DNA of 64,000 bases from assembly GCF_000169195.2 (NCBI RefSeq), contig NC_016023.1:2542001-2606000 (forward strand), in the 5' to 3' direction. The translations under genes and the position numbers were made by a program. The notes beneath the pieces are model-generated. The model was not told the DNA's origin. It ran no database searches and worked only from the letters and a program-made list of their open reading frames with translations. Origin of the DNA: Heyndrickxia coagulans 36D1 (lineage in GTDB: Bacteria; Bacillota; Bacilli; Bacillales; Bacillaceae_C). This document shows positions 60,753 to 64,000 of this stretch, piece by piece; position 1 is the stretch's first letter, and each line of letters begins with the position of its first letter.

Positions 60753-61658
60753 TTGAATCCTTATATTGCTTTAATTGCGGGCGTACTGGCTGTCACATCC
60801 TCCGCCATTTTGGTGAAGTACAGTACGGCGGATGCCGGTGTGATTGCTTTTTATCGGTTATTCTTTACCACCATCATCATGATGCCAATCTTTCTGGCTG
60901 CCAGAAAGAAAGCGAAAATGCGCATGCTAAAAAAAGATGTGTTCTTTTCCATCCTTTCCGGGGCATTGCTCGCTTTCCATTTTATTTTATGGTTTAAATC
61001 GCTGAATTTGACATCGGTTGCCAGCTCGACTGTCCTTGTAACATTGCAACCGGTTTTTACATTTGCCGGCAGCTATTTTATTTTTCGGGAATCGCTCTCT
61101 CTTAAGGCGATTGTTTGTGCTGCATTTTCCATTTTCGGGAGCATCCTGATCAGCTGGGGCGATTTTTTTATCAGCGGAAAAGCACTCTACGGCGATGTTT
61201 TGGCGCTCATCTCCTGCCTTTTTGTTACAGCTTATATGATGATTGGCCAGTACGTACGGCAAAGGTCGGATGTGGTTTCATACACATTTATCGTCTACCT
61301 CGCGTCAACAGTTGTACTGTTTTTCTATGTGCTTTTTGCCGGAGAAGCTTTTTACCCGTATTCCGCCCGCAACTGGATCTGTTTTCTCCTCCTGGCCGTT
61401 TTGCCAACACTTGCCGGGCACTCTGTTTTTAGCTGGGTTGTCAAATGGATCAGTGCATCGGTTGTTTCTGTCGCGATCTTATTCGAACCGGTAGGCGCAG
61501 CCATTTTGGCCTATTTGCTTTTTGGAGAAAAAATTTCCTGGTTCCAGGCAGTTGGCGGGATCATTATTTTGCTGAGCATTGCCTATTTTTTGGCCCAGGA
61601 TCATGCCGAACACCGCCGCGCTGTCAGGCTGAACGAAAAAAGCGAACCGGCCCGTTAG
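60753..61658 (+). CDS. EamA family (DMT superfamily) transporter
   Basis: 301 residues with ten predicted helices in two EamA repeats. VTSSAILVKYSTADAGVIAFYRL in repeat 1 and LAGHSVFSWVVKWISASVVSVAILFEPVGAAILAYLLFGE in repeat 2 (read from the translation in two parts) are typical. These proteins export metabolites or amino acids; the substrate is unknown. TTG 60753 follows AAAGGAG. The 340 bp after it (61659-62000) show no gene or structure I can support. Confidence 0.85.
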   Translation: MNPYIALIAGVLAVTSSAILVKYSTADAGVIAFYRLFFTTIIMMPIFLAARKKAKMRMLKKDVFFSILSGALLAFHFILWFKSLNLTSVASSTVLVTLQPVFTFAGSYFIFRESLSLKAIVCAAFSIFGSILISWGDFFISGKALYGDVLALISCLFVTAYMMIGQYVRQRSDVVSYTFIVYLASTVVLFFYVLFAGEAFYPYSARNWICFLLLAVLPTLAGHSVFSWVVKWISASVVSVAILFEPVGAAILAYLLFGEKISWFQAVGGIIILLSIAYFLAQDHAEHRRAVRLNEKSEPAR

Positions 61659-62000
61659 CCTCGGAACGTTTAAGACTTCGCTGCACTTGTGAGCGTTGAA
61701 TCGCTTTAATATGCACCCCATGATAAAAGGAAGAAAATAAACCACAAGAAAGTTTCGTATATAAAAATATTATACCGTGCCGGGTACTTGGCCTACAACC
61801 GATACACTTGCAGCAACTAACGGCTGTTTTGGGGATGACTTGTGCCCCCCTGGATTTGACCGGTAGACGATTAAGGCCAATGGATGGCTGGCAAATGCAA
61901 GGGGGGAAAGGGATCAGTCATAAAGAAAAAAAAAATCCGCGTGGCAGATGCCAAGCATAATCGGGGATTTCAACTTTCTTTGGAAAAGGGAGGATTGAGA

Positions 62001-62180
62001 ATGAACAAGAAAAATCAAATTTTTTTAGCAATCCTTTTAATTTTGAGTGTGGCAGGTTTCATTGCCAACATGATCGTTGGCCCTGCTCCCCGCTGGATTA
62101 AGGCATACAATTTGTTAGTAGTCCTTGCCTGGGGTGTGTGGATTTTTCGCACAGGAAAAGAAAAAGGCCGTTATTGGTAA
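62001..62180 (+). CDS. Small two-helix membrane protein, unrecognised
   Basis: 59 residues. Two hydrophobic segments (IFLAILLILSVAGFIANMIV and LLVVLAWGVWIF) separated by GPAPRWIKAYN and flanked by basic residues. ATG 62001 follows GGGAGG at good spacing, so the gene is probably real. No family recognised. Confidence 0.65.
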   Translation: MNKKNQIFLAILLILSVAGFIANMIVGPAPRWIKAYNLLVVLAWGVWIFRTGKEKGRYW

Positions 62181-62503
62181 ACCTGAATTCGTTACGATTA
62201 ACAAACGTTGATCCTATATGGGTGGTCATGATGCTATCTTAAGAGCCTTTGCCAAAATGCTATATCTCCTGGCATCCGTGACTGGATGATCAGCGCAATT
62301 TTAAGAGGCCTCTCTTTTTTTCGCTACGGGGAAATCTGTAAATTCACCACAGCAATGTAAACGAATGCGAAATCAATTGAGGGTCAGGGGGGATTGCGGG
62401 GAAAAGGAGGTGGGATCGGGATCATCGTAAGAAGGATTCATCCTCCTCAATAGAAGTTTTCCCCATCAAAAAAGAGCCCCTGGAAAAAGATATAAAACTT
62501 TTG
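62181..62503. other. Gene-free stretch before the glycosyltransferase stop
   Basis: About 320 bp. AGAGGCCTCT followed by TTTTTTT near 62308-62325 is a weak terminator candidate for the small membrane protein. A GGGGAAAAGGAGGTGGG segment near 62398 resembles a ribosome site without a following gene. Confidence 0.4.
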
Positions 62504-63667
62504 TCAAGAAACAATCCTGTTTTTGGATTGAATAGTGTTTATTACATTGATAAAATCTTTGATCGTTTCCTTCCAAGTAACGGTGTTTAAATGTGCCTGT
62601 GCGTTCTTAACCGTTTCCGCGATATGCCCTGGATGGCTGATCGCATTTTGGAAGGTTTGGAAAAGACTTTGCTCATCAAGATGACAAAATAAAGCACAAT
62701 TCTCTGGCATGAAGCTTCGGCCCGTACCTTCATAGAAATCGATAACCGGCAAACCGCTGCTCATCATTTCATAGGGCACAAGAGAAAAATTGGTCATCGA
62801 TGGTGCAATGCCAAAATCCGATTTGAGATACAGCTCGTGCAATTCTTTTTTCGTCAGCTGGCCAAGATTCTTACCGTTGATAAATTGCGCGGATTGATCG
62901 GTACCGAAATAGACAATATCCAGCTGATATCCGTGTTTTTGGCAAAGCTTAAGAAAATTATTGAGAACGATCTGAATAGTGATTGGTGCTCTTCGTGGAC
63001 TGTCCCATTTTGTATAGACTGCAATTCTGAATTCCTTTTTTTTCTTATAATCCAGGAAGTTTCTCGGGTGGAAGGGATATTGTTCCATGTCAACCGGAAA
63101 ACGGATCACATCAAGCGGACTTTGCACCCGGCATTCTTTTTCAATCATCTCGGCACACCAAGGTCCGAGCGAAACCATATGTAATCCTAATTCATAGGTC
63201 TTCTTCGCAAGATAATACCGATCGCCAAATGGGTAAAAATAAGGTTCATAATCCTGAACAAAATACATCTTGTATCCGGGTTTGTCTTTAAAAACATAAA
63301 CCGATTCCCAGAGTGTCCCTATCCAAATATCTGACTGATGGGTCTTCAATGCGCTCACATCAAGACAGGTACCCTGATACCCGGCGTAATTAAACTCAGC
63401 GTTTATCTCCATCGCTTTCCGCGGTTGGGAAAAATAACTTAAATAGTAAACCTGGAAACCAAGTTTGCTGAGTTCCGTACCTAAATGCAGCATCGTCGTC
63501 TGTCCGCCGTCATAAGGAATAATCCCGGTTGTGACAAAGGTAATCGACTTCGGCCGGTGCGGCAACGCTTGTTTTACTTGTTTGAAATTAAAATACTGGA
63601 TAATATCATCATATACATGGATGTCTCCCATCGAAACAGGTGGAAACGGTGTGGCAATAGGTTTCAT
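62504..63667 (-). CDS. WsaF-like GT4 family glycosyltransferase
   Basis: 387 residues. The N-terminal half has ITFVTTGIIPYDGGQTTMLHLG (start of a GT-B fold) and the motif MYFVQDYEPYFYPFGDRYYLA, characteristic of rhamnosyltransferases such as WsaF of S-layer glycan synthesis. The C-terminal half carries IAVYTKWDSPRRAP and the donor-binding SDFGIAPSMTNFSLVPYEMMSSGLPVIDFYEG with the conserved glutamate. It should add a deoxyhexose or hexose to a surface glycan. ATG 63667 follows AGGAGAG by nine bases. The upstream 333 bp (63668-64000) contain no recognisable gene. Confidence 0.8.
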   Translation of the reverse strand: MKPIATPFPPVSMGDIHVYDDIIQYFNFKQVKQALPHRPKSITFVTTGIIPYDGGQTTMLHLGTELSKLGFQVYYLSYFSQPRKAMEINAEFNYAGYQGTCLDVSALKTHQSDIWIGTLWESVYVFKDKPGYKMYFVQDYEPYFYPFGDRYYLAKKTYELGLHMVSLGPWCAEMIEKECRVQSPLDVIRFPVDMEQYPFHPRNFLDYKKKKEFRIAVYTKWDSPRRAPITIQIVLNNFLKLCQKHGYQLDIVYFGTDQSAQFINGKNLGQLTKKELHELYLKSDFGIAPSMTNFSLVPYEMMSSGLPVIDFYEGTGRSFMPENCALFCHLDEQSLFQTFQNAISHPGHIAETVKNAQAHLNTVTWKETIKDFINVINTIQSKNRIVS

Positions 63668-64000
63668 GAACAATCACTCTCCTAGATGGATCCATAGTTT
63701 TTATCTATATATATCTCAACTTATATACCACTTTTTTCCGTACCATAAACCTATATTTCCGAGAGGTCGTGCGGTTTACTTTGAAATAAGTAAAAACACC
63801 GCATATTTTATAAGAAATCTGAAATAGGAAGAAACATTCAGTAAAAATAGGCATTATATTGGGAGGATTATTTGTTTTCCGGCTGCCAAGCATAGGAGGA
63901 GCAAATAACCCTTTTTAAAGTATCCGCCAAAATAAACGTCAAAACCTCTTGCAATAGCGGCATGGCTGCGGACGAAATATCTCCATAAATGCTTAGCTAG

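Overview
The window looks like chromosome of a spore-forming member of the Bacillaceae. The evidence is strong AGGAGG ribosome sites, TTG/GTG starts, a CotD-type coat protein, a YjcZ-type sporulation peptide, cre (CcpA) sites and AraR-type regulators. The AraB type (close to lactobacillar ribulokinase) and the duplicated arabinose genes suggest the Heyndrickxia (Weizmannia/Bacillus) coagulans group; this is inference, not a database match.

Layout. 1-8.1 kb: two DAO-family flavoenzymes (one partial), yuiD, a repeat-filled insert, an SDR, a glycosyltransferase/acyltransferase pair and a chemoreceptor. 8.2-9.9 kb: an ISLre2-like insertion sequence followed by a 125-bp palindromic element. 10-32 kb: a double L-arabinose region. 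Cluster I holds araR1, araB1, araA1, a CUT2-type sugar ABC transporter and araR2. Cluster II holds an AraC regulator, a GPH symporter, a GH127 beta-L-arabinofuranosidase, araD-araA2 and, divergently, araE-araB2. araA and araB are each present twice with mosaic identity, while araD is single, so both clusters depend on it. Operators of two sequence types and several cre sites sit at the main promoters.

32-41.5 kb: a PTS IIA protein, a secreted nuclease, a rhodanese/CstR sulfur module, a ClC protein, a kilobase hairpin-repeat array, small spore-related genes, tRNA-Pro, a polysaccharide deacetylase and ykyA. 42-47 kb: a metal-stress group with a YdhK lipoprotein, a two-component system, a second lipoprotein, a DUF2933 peptide and tandem Csp3 copper-storage genes. 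47-51.6 kb: tRNA-Leu, a peptidase/symporter operon, a CMD-family protein and an Lrp regulator. 51.6-53.3 kb: two repeat arrays lying inside a split MITE-like element. 53.4-56.6 kb: csoR-copZ-copA with two CsoR-type operators. 56.7-64 kb: an MFS gene bracketed by two MITE-like copies, a DUF1646 transporter behind a candidate Na+ riboswitch, MgtC-like and EamA transporters, and a WsaF-like glycosyltransferase.

The most unusual material is non-coding. Four arrays, built from two unrelated sequences, all have a 52-bp period (about five helical turns) and strong hairpins in each unit. Three of the four directly adjoin copies or fragments of a roughly 190-220 bp element with AGGGCTTGCTGAA-type terminal inverted repeats.
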